Assembly: GCA_963710615.1 (NCBI GenBank)
Contig: CAVQBF010000008.1
Span: 186,001-250,000 of the forward strand
DNA length: 64,000 nucleotides
Source: GCA-2746605 sp963710615
GTDB taxonomy: Bacteria; Bacteroidota; Ignavibacteria; Ignavibacteriales; Melioribacteraceae
Direction of reading: 5' to 3'
Positions 17,884-28,303 of the stretch are shown piece after piece; the stretch's first letter is position 1, and each line of letters starts with the position of its first letter. The position numbers and the translations under genes are program-made. The notes under the pieces are model-generated. The model was not told the DNA's origin, did not search any database, and was given only the letters and a program-made list of their open reading frames with translations.

Positions 17884-20800
17884 TTAGTACTCTACACGAA
17901 TTCCAAATCTAATTTGACGTGGAGGTCCATAAAAATATGGATTAGTTGTATACGGAGCGCCTGTTGTTGCATATTGCCATTGCTGATAATAATCAATATT
18001 GAGTGCCCTGTATAAAGCCTCGTATTCCGGTCCGTATGTTTGTACTAACTGACCACCTGTTGATGGATCGCTTAAGTAACCATCATCATCAACTGACCCG
18101 GTTCGTAAAAAGACATTCTCAATGTTAAGAGCGTCAAATAAATTAATTACATGTACATAAACATTTAGGTTAAATAAAGAGGAAATATTAAATGTCTTAT
18201 CAACCCTTAAATCAACTTGTAAAGTAGCAGGGGTCGTGGAACTATTTAATGGTTCAACAGGTTGTCTATCTCTTGCATCGCCCTCTAAATCAGCACCTCC
18301 TATACCGGTTGTATATGGATGACCACTAGTAAATGTTGCCAATGCTGAAACCCCAAATTGATTAAGCCAGCTTGGTCCATCATCAACACCAAATCTGTAA
18401 TCAAGATTGATACTTCCACTAAAACTGTTATTAAATTCAAGTGGAGACACATATTGAGGTGAGAATATTGTTACGCCATCTAATGGAGCTCCAACTATCC
18501 CTCTATTAGAGTTAGGAAATGAACCCGTTCCTCTTGCATCTTGAAATGATAGAGAAGCATTTGCTTGGAATCTCTCAATTCTTCTCATATTGAATGAAAT
18601 TTCAAGTCCTTTAGTTGTAGCAAAATCACCATTTTCCAAAATATTGTAATCTTGATACTCGGAATCATTAGCCACTGTTATTTTATTAAATACAACTTGA
18701 TCTTGAATATCTTTATAGTAACCAGTAATATCAAATGAGCCAAATTCACCCACTTGCTGTGTAAATCCAACTTCATATTGAGTAGTACGGGTTGGACGAA
18801 TATTAAAACCTACCGGAGCAATAATTTCTAATCCACCTGCTAAATTTACTGCTGTAGCAAAAGGACCGGTATAAGCATCTCTCAAGCGTGTTTGCTGTAC
18901 AAATTTCCCATACTGAGCATGAAATACAGTTCGGTCTGTAACAGCAAAAGAAATACCCAATCTTGGACTAACGGATGAAAATGACGGTACATCTTCCCAC
19001 CCATCCGCTCTAAGTTGTTTTGATGATTTGATAATTGATAGTTCAGGATATGTTGGATCAACCATTTTTTGATTATCAATATCAATGTAGTCAAACCGAA
19101 GTCCAACATTAACAATAAGGTCATTCCATTCAATTTTGTCCTGTACATAAGCTCCAAAAAATACAGGCTGCTTAGGAGCAATTTTACCAGCAGAATAATT
19201 ATCACTACCATCATAGCTATTGCCAAAGAGATCATAACCATAATTGTTTACACCTCTACCAATTATAACTTCCTCTCTTGTTTGCTTTAAAGGATCATCT
19301 GCAGCTAAACGATTATTTGCATCAAGCAATCCGCCAATAGCCATAACTGCTTCATTCGTCCATGAATAATTTCTGATTGTAAATAACTGAAGTTCACCAC
19401 CTACTTTTAATGAATGCTCTTTGCCTAGCTCCATCGATAATGAACCTGAAAGATTAATTTTTTCTCTTCTTGATTTTTGATAGTTAGCCATTACATCGCC
19501 TGGACCATTAAAGCTAAAACTGAATATATTTAATCGTGCCGGTCTTTGAAACCTACCAAGATTATCATCTTCAGAACGAGTCCAAGTAACTCCAGCTGTT
19601 GCATTAGCTAAACTATCTCCATAACCCAGCCAATTATCCTTTAAAATTGGATCGTAAACATCAGTATTATTAAATGAGTACCCTGCACTTATTTCGTAAA
19701 AAGTATTAGGATTAATAATATGTGTAGCTTTAAAGCTAAAAGCTCCATCTGTAAAGTCTCTTGTTGCAATCCTATCGGCATTTAAGAAACTTGCAAGATT
19801 GCCTCCAACTCTTCCATACCAGGGATATTCATCCTGGCTTTCTGTGTAGCTACCTACAATTCTAAAAATGAATGGATTAAAATCCAATGTAAGTGTTCCA
19901 GATCCTGTCAATGTTTCGAGACTATTATTTTTAAGTGCGCCCGCAGGGTAGGTAAAATCAATAGTATCACCTGTGCTAGGATCGCCTATTAATCCAAGAT
20001 TAATCCCCGGATATGGCTGTGGATTTCTATCAGCTTCAAAACTATAATTACCAAGCAAAAATAATTTTATTCTTTCATCATAAATTGGACCGCTTACAGT
20101 TCCAATCATATCACTGTATCCGTACCAATTTGCTCCTAACCTTTTTTCGCCATCATATCTACTGTCTTTACCGTTAAACGCAATATTATCGGTAATATAT
20201 TCTGCACTTGCTTTCCAATTAGATGTACCTGTTTTCATTTGTGTGTAAATAATACCAGAGTTTGCGCCACCATACTCAGCTGTATATCCACCTGACTGGA
20301 CTTGAATTTCTTCAACTGCATCTTGTACAATAGTTACTGATCTTCCTCCAACTACAGGATCAGTAATAGAAGCGCCTTCTAGATAGAAACCAACTTCATC
20401 TTGTCTACCACCCCTTACAAAAACAGTTTCATCTTGAAAAGTTACTCCTGGTGTAATAGCTAAAATTTCATTAAGTCCTCTTACAGGTAAGGCTTCAATA
20501 TCTTCACTTGTTGCAATTCTGTTTGCATTAGTAGCAAACTTATTAACTAATGGTCTTTCCGCAACAACTGATATTTCCTGCACTGTAAACCCTTCACCAG
20601 CAAGTTCAAAGTTTACCTCTAATGTTAATCCAGCATTTACTCTTAAATTTGAAATAGATTTGGATTGAAAGCCTACGAAAGAGGCTTTAACTTCGTGAAC
20701 ACCAGCTTCAACATTTGTAATAGTGAACTCCCCATTAATATCTGTAGCTGCACCAAGGGAAGTACCAACCAAAATAACGTTGGCGCCAATGAGTGGTTCT

Positions 20801-20904
20801 TCTGTACCCATTTCTGTTACCATACCTTTAATTTTGCCCGTCTGAGAGAGCATAATCGTTGGAAGCAGAAATAGCAAAACCATTACTGTTATTTTTTGTG
20901 TCAT
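17884..20904 (-). CDS. TonB-dependent receptor with carboxypeptidase-regulatory-like domain
   Basis: 1006 residues. Signal peptide (1-20), then a CarboxypepD-regulatory-like beta-sandwich at about 24-105 (GKIKGMVTEMGTEEPLIGAN, EVKASFVGFQSKSI). A plug domain follows at about 115-235 (LNEILAITPGVTFQDETVFV, VEEIQVQSGGYTAEYGGANS), then a 22-strand-type barrel ending in RQIRFGIRVEY. It takes up an unknown ligand across the outer membrane, driven by TonB/ExbBD, none of which is in the window. The Shine-Dalgarno AAGGAG precedes the ATG. It is the first gene of a three-gene operon that ends at the terminator at 13301-13342. No SusD partner is present, so it is not a standard polysaccharide-utilisation receptor. 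Confidence 0.88.
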   Translation of the reverse strand: MTQKITVMVLLFLLPTIMLSQTGKIKGMVTEMGTEEPLIGANVILVGTSLGAATDINGEFTITNVEAGVHEVKASFVGFQSKSISNLRVNAGLTLEVNFELAGEGFTVQEISVVAERPLVNKFATNANRIATSEDIEALPVRGLNEILAITPGVTFQDETVFVRGGRQDEVGFYLEGASITDPVVGGRSVTIVQDAVEEIQVQSGGYTAEYGGANSGIIYTQMKTGTSNWKASAEYITDNIAFNGKDSRYDGEKRLGANWYGYSDMIGTVSGPIYDERIKLFLLGNYSFEADRNPQPYPGINLGLIGDPSTGDTIDFTYPAGALKNNSLETLTGSGTLTLDFNPFIFRIVGSYTESQDEYPWYGRVGGNLASFLNADRIATRDFTDGAFSFKATHIINPNTFYEISAGYSFNNTDVYDPILKDNWLGYGDSLANATAGVTWTRSEDDNLGRFQRPARLNIFSFSFNGPGDVMANYQKSRREKINLSGSLSMELGKEHSLKVGGELQLFTIRNYSWTNEAVMAIGGLLDANNRLAADDPLKQTREEVIIGRGVNNYGYDLFGNSYDGSDNYSAGKIAPKQPVFFGAYVQDKIEWNDLIVNVGLRFDYIDIDNQKMVDPTYPELSIIKSSKQLRADGWEDVPSFSSVSPRLGISFAVTDRTVFHAQYGKFVQQTRLRDAYTGPFATAVNLAGGLEIIAPVGFNIRPTRTTQYEVGFTQQVGEFGSFDITGYYKDIQDQVVFNKITVANDSEYQDYNILENGDFATTKGLEISFNMRRIERFQANASLSFQDARGTGSFPNSNRGIVGAPLDGVTIFSPQYVSPLEFNNSFSGSINLDYRFGVDDGPSWLNQFGVSALATFTSGHPYTTGIGGADLEGDARDRQPVEPLNSSTTPATLQVDLRVDKTFNISSLFNLNVYVHVINLFDALNIENVFLRTGSVDDDGYLSDPSTGGQLVQTYGPEYEALYRALNIDYYQQWQYATTGAPYTTNPYFYGPPRQIRFGIRVEY

Positions 20905-21329
20905 ATGTTAACTCCTTATGGATTTACTAAATTTTATTACTTAAATAATCTTTGTCTCCTATATTTATTAATGAATATTATTTATTTTAATGTTTGTCAG
21001 TTTTTGAAAAACTTTTTTCTTTTTTTTAAACTTTATATTTATAAAAAGAAAAAACAATCCACTTTTTCCCCTCTATTTTCAGTACCAAGATAGATTCCAA
21101 TACTTTAATAAGACGTTTAACGATGGTAAAAGTTCTGTTAGAGAATAGATAAAAATTTTTGCACTATTTTAGAATTATTATGATATGAGGATAATATAGA
21201 TTTAGTTGATACTAATTTTCAACAAATATTAAAATAACTTTTCTTTACAGTGTCAATAAATTGACATGCAGTCTATGATCTTCTTTTTTATATTTGAATT
21301 ATAAAAAATAAATTTTAAGACAATTATTT
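20905..21329. other. 425-bp divergent intergenic region
   Basis: Non-coding, very AT-rich region between the TonB receptor operon (minus) and kgd (plus). It should hold both promoters. TATATTTG at 21289-21296 fits the Bacteroidota -7 consensus TAnnTTTG, and TTGACA occurs at 21261, but their spacing is not ideal. No hairpin or repeat stands out. Confidence 0.5.
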
Positions 21330-24300
21330 ATGAAAAGCAAAGACGAAATACAAAAATATTTATACAATCAATTTGGCTTAAATGCAGGTTATGTGGTTGA
21401 TAATTATGAAAAATATATTCAGGATAGTTCTTCCGTTTCTGAGTATTGGCAAGACTACTTTATTAAATTGATTGAAGGGAATAAGGATGTTTCCTTTCAA
21501 AATAAAGTGAGGAGCCAACCTCCTTCAGAACAAAAAGAAAATTCACAAAGAACTGAATTACCAACCGTAACTTTATCACCCGAAGATAAGGTTAAACCGA
21601 TTGTTGGAGTTGGAGCCAGAATTATCCAAAATATGGAAGAAAGCCTGACTATTCCAACAGCAACTTCTCAGAGAACTATACTCGTCAAGCTATTGGAGGA
21701 AAATAGGCGAATCATTAATTATCATTTAATAAAGATAGGTGAAAGTAAAATATCATACTCTCATATTGTTGCTTATGCCATTGTTAAAGCTCTTCGTAAA
21801 TATCCCGATCTGAATAATTCTTTTCATTTTGAAAATGATAAACCGCAATTAATAGATAGAGAATATATAAATCTTGGTATTGCGGTTGATATGATCAAAA
21901 AAGACGGCAGCCGATCACTTATTGTTCCTAACATTAAAAAAGCATCAAAGAAAAATTTCTTTGAATTTCGCGCTGCATATGATGAACTTGTAAATAAAGC
22001 AAGAACCGGTCGAATTGAACCTGATGATTTTCAAGGAACAACTATTTCATTAACTAATCCTGGTGGTATAGGTACTGTAACTTCAATTCCAAGACTAATG
22101 GTTGGACAGGGCTGCATTCTAGCTATTGGTGCTATTGACTACCCTGCAGAATTTCAGGCTATGAGTCAAACCTCAATTGCATCCTTAGGCGTCGGCAAAG
22201 TAATGAACATTACTAATACTTACGATCATAGAATTATTCAAGGTGCCGCATCGGGTGAATTCCTTAGAGAAATTGATAATCTATTAAGAGGTAATGAAAA
22301 CTTTTACCAAGATATATTTATTGATCTCAAAATACCTCAAATGCCAGTTTCATGGGGAACTGATACAAATTCAAGATCTTTTAAAAATTCATTCGATGAA
22401 GAAGAAATTGCCAAACAAGCAAGAATTCAACTTCTCGTCAATATTTATAGAGTTCGAGGACACTTAATTGCAAATTTAAATCCTCTTTCTTACAGATCAG
22501 AATATTACAGGGAACTGGATCCTTCTAGCTATGGCTTTACTATTTGGGATTACGAAAGAAAATATATAAGTAATGTTAAAGGTTTGGAGAAAGCAACTCT
22601 TAGAGAAATTCTTGATACAATTCAGCAAACATACTGTGAAATGGTTGGTGCAGAATTCATGCATATTCAGCATCCCGAGGAAAAGGAATGGTTGATGAAT
22701 AGGATGGAGGAAGTAAGAAATAAACCTGCAATAAACAATGAGAGCAAAAAGAGAATTCTTAAAATGCTTATTGTCGCCGAAGAGTTTGAACATTTTCTTC
22801 ATACTAAATTTATTGGTCATAAGAGATTTTCACTTGAAGGTTCCGAAACTCTAATTCCGGTTTTGGATTTTCTTCTCGGATATGCAGCAGATGATAATGT
22901 TGATGAAGTATTCTTAGGAATGTCACACAGAGGCAGATTGAATGTCCTTGCGAATATTATTGGTAAAACATATGAACAAATTTTCTCAGAATTTGAAGAT
23001 GTAAACCTTCCGAATTTACCTCAAGGTACAGGAGATGTAAAATATCATCTTGGTGCAACCGGTATTTATAAAACATTTAATAAGAAAAAATTAAAGGTCT
23101 CAATTTCGCCTAATCCAAGTCATCTTGAATTTGTTAATCCGGTTGTTGAAGGTATTGTTAGAGCAAAACAAAAAAGATCTAATGATACGGAAAGGAATAA
23201 AATTATTCCTATCTTAATGCACGGCGATGCAGCTTTTGCAGGACAAGGTGTTGTTGCAGAAACATTGAATCTATCTCAACTTAAAGGATATAGAACCGGC
23301 GGAACTATTCACATAATAATCAATAATCAAATTGGGTTTACTACACCTCCTGAGGATGCACGTTCTTCTCCTTATCCCACAGATGTAGCAAAGATGGTTC
23401 AAGCTCCAATTTTTCATGTTAATGGTGATGATCCCGAAGCGTCGGTATGGGTAACAAAACTTGCATTTGAATATCGTCAAAAATTCAATAAAGATGTTAT
23501 AATTGATTTATTTGGTTATAGAAGGCACGGGCATAATGAGGGTGATGACCCAATTTATACTCAGCCTTTAATGTATAAAAAAATAAAAACTAAACCTTCT
23601 GTAAAAACTATTTATTCTGATAAATTAATATCAAACGGAATAATACCTGAAGATGAAGTAAACAAATTTACAGCGGATACTAATGAATGTTTAAATCATT
23701 CATTGGATGAGACACAAAATGGTTCAAGCCATTTTATACCTGATATTCCTTTAGCATTGACAAAAGAAGAACTTGCGAAGGTAAAACCAAATGACAAAAC
23801 TTCAATTAGTGAAAAAACATTTGAGCAAATAGTAAGAGGATTAAATAAAACTCCCCAGAATTTTACTTTAAATCCAAAGCTGAAAAAGATATTCGATAAA
23901 CGTGAGTTGGTACTTGATAGTAATGAAAAAATAGACTGGGCTTTAGGTGAAGCAGTTGCATTCGGATCGCTACTTCTTGATAAATTCCCTGTAAGATTAA
24001 GCGGACAAGACAGTGCTCGCGGTACTTTTAGTCAGCGGCATTTGATTTTAACCGATATGAATGAAGGAGAAGAAATAATTCCTTTAAATTCATTATCAAC
24101 TAAGCAAGCTATGATTGAACCTCTGGATAGCCATTTATCTGAAAGTGCTGTACTTGGGTTTGATTATGGTTACAGTGCAGCAGATCCCTTAACACTTGTT
24201 ATGTGGGAAGCACAATTTGGTGATTTTGCCAACGGAGCTCAAGTTATTATAGATAATTTTATCTCAGCATCTGAAGTAAAGTGGAACTTACCCAATAATA

Positions 24301-24953
24301 TTGTCCTTTTACTGCCGCACGGACAAGAAGGGCAGGGTCCTGAACACAGCAGTGCCAGGTTAGAAAGGTTCTTAATACTATGTGCAGATAACAATATGAT
24401 AGTAGCAAACCCAACAACACCAGCTCAATATTTTCATTTATTGCGCAAACAAGTCCTTGGTAGAATTGATAAACCATTAATTATTCTCACACCCAAAAGT
24501 TTATTGCGACTGCCTGCAGCAAGATCAGAAATTAGTGATTTTACGTCAGGTAGTTTTAATGCCATTTTAGACGATGATTCTAAAACAAAATCTAAAGTGA
24601 AAAAAGTTGCTTTAACCAGCGGTAAAGTCTACTATGATTTACTAAAATATAAAGAGGAAAATAATATTGTAGATACAGCAATTATTAGAGTAGAGCAGTA
24701 TTATCCTTTTGAAAAAAACTTGATCCTCAAAATGATAAAATCCTATAAAAATGCTGTGAATTTCAGGTGGGTACAAGAGGAACCACAAAATATGGGGGCA
24801 TGGAACTTTATTTTTATGCGATTATATGATTCACTTCCTAACAATAATAAATTGGAATACTGCGGTAGGGATGAAAGTCCAAGCCCTGCAGTTGGTTCAA
24901 ACAAGGTATTTCTCAAAACACAGGAAGAAATTATGATTAAGGCTTTTAGTTAA
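21330..24953 (+). CDS. kgd: multifunctional 2-oxoglutarate decarboxylase/dehydrogenase (fused E2-E1)
   Basis: 1207 residues, matching the length of actinobacterial Kgd/OdhA. Domains in order: an N-terminal 2-oxoglutarate dehydrogenase segment (NQFGLNAGYVVDNYEKYI), a short linker, then an E2 succinyltransferase catalytic domain at about 110-330 with LTNPGGIGTVTSIPRL and the active-site D299-H300-R301. A complete E1 follows, with GMSHRGRLNVL, thiamine-diphosphate motif HGDAAFAGQG, INNQIGFTT, RRHGHNEGDDP and RLSGQDSARGTFSQRH. It oxidatively decarboxylates 2-oxoglutarate in the TCA cycle. No lipoyl domain is visible, so it must borrow the lipoylated E2 of another complex, as in Actinobacteria. 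It is monocistronic here; no partner E3 or FHA regulator is in the window. Confidence 0.92.
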   Translation: MKSKDEIQKYLYNQFGLNAGYVVDNYEKYIQDSSSVSEYWQDYFIKLIEGNKDVSFQNKVRSQPPSEQKENSQRTELPTVTLSPEDKVKPIVGVGARIIQNMEESLTIPTATSQRTILVKLLEENRRIINYHLIKIGESKISYSHIVAYAIVKALRKYPDLNNSFHFENDKPQLIDREYINLGIAVDMIKKDGSRSLIVPNIKKASKKNFFEFRAAYDELVNKARTGRIEPDDFQGTTISLTNPGGIGTVTSIPRLMVGQGCILAIGAIDYPAEFQAMSQTSIASLGVGKVMNITNTYDHRIIQGAASGEFLREIDNLLRGNENFYQDIFIDLKIPQMPVSWGTDTNSRSFKNSFDEEEIAKQARIQLLVNIYRVRGHLIANLNPLSYRSEYYRELDPSSYGFTIWDYERKYISNVKGLEKATLREILDTIQQTYCEMVGAEFMHIQHPEEKEWLMNRMEEVRNKPAINNESKKRILKMLIVAEEFEHFLHTKFIGHKRFSLEGSETLIPVLDFLLGYAADDNVDEVFLGMSHRGRLNVLANIIGKTYEQIFSEFEDVNLPNLPQGTGDVKYHLGATGIYKTFNKKKLKVSISPNPSHLEFVNPVVEGIVRAKQKRSNDTERNKIIPILMHGDAAFAGQGVVAETLNLSQLKGYRTGGTIHIIINNQIGFTTPPEDARSSPYPTDVAKMVQAPIFHVNGDDPEASVWVTKLAFEYRQKFNKDVIIDLFGYRRHGHNEGDDPIYTQPLMYKKIKTKPSVKTIYSDKLISNGIIPEDEVNKFTADTNECLNHSLDETQNGSSHFIPDIPLALTKEELAKVKPNDKTSISEKTFEQIVRGLNKTPQNFTLNPKLKKIFDKRELVLDSNEKIDWALGEAVAFGSLLLDKFPVRLSGQDSARGTFSQRHLILTDMNEGEEIIPLNSLSTKQAMIEPLDSHLSESAVLGFDYGYSAADPLTLVMWEAQFGDFANGAQVIIDNFISASEVKWNLPNNIVLLLPHGQEGQGPEHSSARLERFLILCADNNMIVANPTTPAQYFHLLRKQVLGRIDKPLIILTPKSLLRLPAARSEISDFTSGSFNAILDDDSKTKSKVKKVALTSGKVYYDLLKYKEENNIVDTAIIRVEQYYPFEKNLILKMIKSYKNAVNFRWVQEEPQNMGAWNFIFMRLYDSLPNNNKLEYCGRDESPSPAVGSNKVFLKTQEEIMIKAFS

Positions 24954-25066
24954 AGATTTTCGTAGGATTTTTAAAAACTAGCAAGACGATTCTTCTTAAA
25001 CTTTTATAATTATTTTATTACTAATTTTGTGATTATTAAACTAGAATAAACTTAAATGGATAGAGT

Positions 25067-25543
25067 ATGGGTGAAACAAATGATAGTAATGAGCATCGGG
25101 GGATAATTCACGAAGAAATTCCTAGAAAACATAATGATCCATTAATAGAATTTTTACATAAGATTATTAGATTCTTTGTAAAAGTACTAGCTGTCTTGAT
25201 GGTATTTGTAATTATTTGGGGTATTGGCGATGTTGTATATGTATTATATCAAAGATTAAGTACTCCCCCGCTCTTTCTATTAGATATTAATGATATATTT
25301 TTGACATTTGGTGCTTTTATGGCCGTACTAATTGCTATAGAAATTTTTATCAATATTCGTCTTTATTTAGGAACGGATGTTCTTCCGGTTCAGTTGGTTG
25401 TCGCTACTGCTCTTATGGCTATAGCTAGAAAAGTAATTATTTTAGATACAGATAAAATTAGCCCAGATTATATTTTTGCTATTGCTGCAGCGGTTTTAGC
25501 TCTTGGAATTACTTATTGGTTAATGACGAAGAAGACAAAATAA
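25067..25543 (+). CDS. PsiE-family membrane protein
   Basis: 158 residues. A charged N-terminus (about 35 residues) is followed by four hydrophobic helices, with DINDIFLTFGAFMAVLIAIE and, further on, VVATALMAIARKVIILD. The latter is the characteristic region of the phosphate-starvation-inducible PsiE family. It is an inner-membrane protein with no established biochemical role. It is separated from mrpA by only 46 bp on the same strand, so it is probably co-transcribed with the Na+/H+ antiporter operon and could be an accessory membrane protein. No Pho-box-like repeat was noticed upstream. Confidence 0.75.
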   Translation: MGETNDSNEHRGIIHEEIPRKHNDPLIEFLHKIIRFFVKVLAVLMVFVIIWGIGDVVYVLYQRLSTPPLFLLDINDIFLTFGAFMAVLIAIEIFINIRLYLGTDVLPVQLVVATALMAIARKVIILDTDKISPDYIFAIAAAVLALGITYWLMTKKTK

Positions 25544-25589
25544 TTTTGAAATGAAAATGTTACAATTACTAATTATTAAAAGGATTTAG

Positions 25590-27890
25590 ATGCTGATTGC
25601 AGCGATTTCTGGCTTTCTATTTGCTTTAATAATTCCCATTCTAACCAAATTACCGAAGAAATTTATTGGTTTTGCAACTTCTGCACTACCTTTAGGTATC
25701 TTTATTTTTTTTGTTACAAAATATAATTTAATAACAGATGGCGAAGTTTTAAGAGAGTCCTATAAGTGGATTCCTTCACTTGGAATAGACCTTTCTTTCT
25801 TTTTAGATGGATTGAGTTTAACATTTGCTCTAATTATAAGTTTAGTTGGATTTGTCGTTTTTCTTTATGCTGGCAGTTATATGGAAGGACACAAATTCAT
25901 TACCCGCTTTTACGTCTATATTACCATATTTATGGCATCAATGATCGGACTTGTAACCTCCGACAACTTATTGACGATGTTTGTTTTTTGGGAATTAACA
26001 AGTATTAGCTCATACTTACTTATTGGTTTTAATCATGATAAGGAAAGATCTAGATATTCAGCACTGCAGGCATTACTTATCACAGGTGGCGGTGGTTTAT
26101 CTCTTCTTGCCGGTGTTATAATTTTAGCAAATATTTCCGGCAGCTGGTCAATTTCTGGTTTAGCAGACATAAATGAAATAATTACTAATCATTCTCTCTA
26201 TCCGGCTGCTGCAATTCTTATATTAATTGGTGCATTTACCAAATCAGCACAATTCCCGTTTCATTTTTGGCTGCCAAATGCAATGGAGGCTCCAACACCA
26301 GTTAGTGCTTATTTACATTCAGCAACAATGGTCAAAGCCGGAATTTACCTCATGGCAAGAATGAATCCATCAATGGGCGGCACTGACTTATGGCAGAATA
26401 CTATTTTAGTTGTAGGCACAGTTACAATGGTTTTCACTGCTGTGCTCGCTTTAAAGCAAACCGATCTTAAAAAATTATTAGCCTATTCAACTTTAAGTGT
26501 TCTAGGTACATTAACAATGCTATTAGGAATCGGAAGTGATCTTGCAATTAAAGCATTTATGATTTATTTAATTGCTCACTCACTTTATAAAGGCACATTA
26601 TTTCTAGTTGCCGGAATAATTGATCATGAAACCGGGACAAGAGAAATTGCTAGTTTAGGCGGATTAAGAAAATTGATGCCAATAACAATGACTATTGCAA
26701 TACTTGCTTCACTTTCAAAAATGGGTATTGTACCTTTAATAGGATTTGTTGGAAAAGAAACTGTTTATGCCTCTGTACTAGAGTTTTCAACAATCGGTTC
26801 TTATTTAATAGTATTTGCCATTTTAGCAAATGTATTTATTGTATATATTACAATTTCAGTCGGTTTCAAACCATTTATTGGGAAAAAATTAGAAACTCCA
26901 AAGCATGCACACGAAGCACCCTTCAAAATGTGGTTTGGTCCGATGATCTTAGCCTTAAGTGGTATGGTGCTTGGAATTTTTTCATCATTTATAATTAATA
27001 ATTTGATTAATAATTCCGAGCTGGGAATAATCAATGAGAGATTAAATATTCCAGTAAAATTATGGCATGGTTTTAATCTTGAATTAGGTTTGAGTATTTT
27101 AACTGTTCTACTTGGCTTGCTGCTTTACCTAAAAAGGGATTTATTCTTAAATATTTTTTCTTCTTTATCTTTTCCTAAATTCTTAAAACCCTCTTATTAT
27201 TACGACTTTTTACTAAACGGAACTTTGGAATTTGCAAAATTTCAGAGCAAGGTTTTACAAAATGGATATTTGAGATATTATGTGCTCACAATTATAGTAA
27301 CTACAATTACACTTGCCGGTTATACTCTTTTTTCTGTTGGAAGTATGTCTGATGTTGAATTAAGTTTTACACCTACCTTTTCCGAAATAGTAATTGGGCT
27401 TTTAATTATATCTTCTTCTGTTTTTGCAGTTCATACAAAATCAAGATTGACTGCAATAGTTGCAGTTGGTGTGGTTGGCTATTCTGTAGCACTAATTTTT
27501 ATTATGTACAGCGCTCCGGATTTAGCAATGACTCAATTTGCAATCGAAACATTAACAGTGATACTTTTTGTATTAATTATTTACAAATTACCCAAATATG
27601 TAAAGTTTACAAGCCTAAGCGGACGAATAAGAGATTTTATTTTTGCAAGTCTGAGCGGACTAATGATAAGTTTGCTTACATTATTTGTTATCTCAGATCC
27701 AATGACTTCTGAATTAAAAAGTTATTTTGCGCAAAATAGTCTTACTATTGCTAAAGGAAGAAATATAGTAAATGTAATTCTCGTAGATTTTAGAGCATTA
27801 GATACATTGGGAGAGATAACTGTTTTAGCAATTGCAGCTATTGGTGTTTTTGCACTTTTGAAATTAAGGAAAGGAGAGAACGAAGAATGA
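25590..27890 (+). CDS. mrpA: Mrp Na+/H+ antiporter subunit A
   Basis: 766 residues, about 20 hydrophobic helices, with Shine-Dalgarno AAAGGA upstream. The NuoL-like antiporter core is clear: FFLDGLSLTFALII, FWELTSISSYLLIGF (conserved Glu), GAFTKSAQFPFHFWLPNAME, APTPVSAYLHSATMVKAG and the KQTDLKKLLAYSTLS lysine helix. A C-terminal extension of about 180 residues (YSAPDLAMTQFAIETLTVIL) corresponds to the MrpA-specific MbhD/MbhE-like part, so the gene is full length. It forms the ion-translocating core of the seven-subunit cation/proton antiporter with MrpD in the inner membrane. It overlaps mrpB by 4 bp. Confidence 0.93.
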   Translation: MLIAAISGFLFALIIPILTKLPKKFIGFATSALPLGIFIFFVTKYNLITDGEVLRESYKWIPSLGIDLSFFLDGLSLTFALIISLVGFVVFLYAGSYMEGHKFITRFYVYITIFMASMIGLVTSDNLLTMFVFWELTSISSYLLIGFNHDKERSRYSALQALLITGGGGLSLLAGVIILANISGSWSISGLADINEIITNHSLYPAAAILILIGAFTKSAQFPFHFWLPNAMEAPTPVSAYLHSATMVKAGIYLMARMNPSMGGTDLWQNTILVVGTVTMVFTAVLALKQTDLKKLLAYSTLSVLGTLTMLLGIGSDLAIKAFMIYLIAHSLYKGTLFLVAGIIDHETGTREIASLGGLRKLMPITMTIAILASLSKMGIVPLIGFVGKETVYASVLEFSTIGSYLIVFAILANVFIVYITISVGFKPFIGKKLETPKHAHEAPFKMWFGPMILALSGMVLGIFSSFIINNLINNSELGIINERLNIPVKLWHGFNLELGLSILTVLLGLLLYLKRDLFLNIFSSLSFPKFLKPSYYYDFLLNGTLEFAKFQSKVLQNGYLRYYVLTIIVTTITLAGYTLFSVGSMSDVELSFTPTFSEIVIGLLIISSSVFAVHTKSRLTAIVAVGVVGYSVALIFIMYSAPDLAMTQFAIETLTVILFVLIIYKLPKYVKFTSLSGRIRDFIFASLSGLMISLLTLFVISDPMTSELKSYFAQNSLTIAKGRNIVNVILVDFRALDTLGEITVLAIAAIGVFALLKLRKGENEE

Positions 27891-28303
27891 AAAATTCACT
27901 TATCCTTATTACAATAGTAAAATATATAATCCCACTTCTTTTGATATTTTCATTTTTTTTATTGTTACGCGGCCACAATGAACCGGGTGGTGGTTTCTCC
28001 GGAGGACTTGTAGCGGCTTCAGCTTATGCATTGTATGCAATTGCAAACGGTGTATCAGAAGCAGAAAAACTTCTTATAATAGATCCATTAAAATTAATTG
28101 CATTAGGCTTATTAATAGCTTTAGGCAGTGGAAGTTATCCGTTATTATTAGATGAAAGTTTTATGACCGGAGTTTGGCTTAATAATGCTATTCCTGTAAT
28201 TGGAAAACTTGGAACACCTTTAATATTTGATATTGGCGTTTACATCCTAGTTTTAGGCATAGCTACAAAAATAATTTTTTCATTAGCTGAGATAGAAGAA
28301 TAG
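27887..28303 (+). CDS. mrpB: Mrp Na+/H+ antiporter subunit B
   Basis: 138 residues with four helices. The MnhB/MbhH signature RGHNEPGGGFSGGLVAASAY is present near residue 25-45. It overlaps mrpA by 4 bp (ATGA) and its stop overlaps the GTG start of mrpC by one base, indicating coupled translation. It is an inner-membrane subunit required for assembly of the Mrp complex. Confidence 0.92.
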   Translation: MKNSLILITIVKYIIPLLLIFSFFLLLRGHNEPGGGFSGGLVAASAYALYAIANGVSEAEKLLIIDPLKLIALGLLIALGSGSYPLLLDESFMTGVWLNNAIPVIGKLGTPLIFDIGVYILVLGIATKIIFSLAEIEE

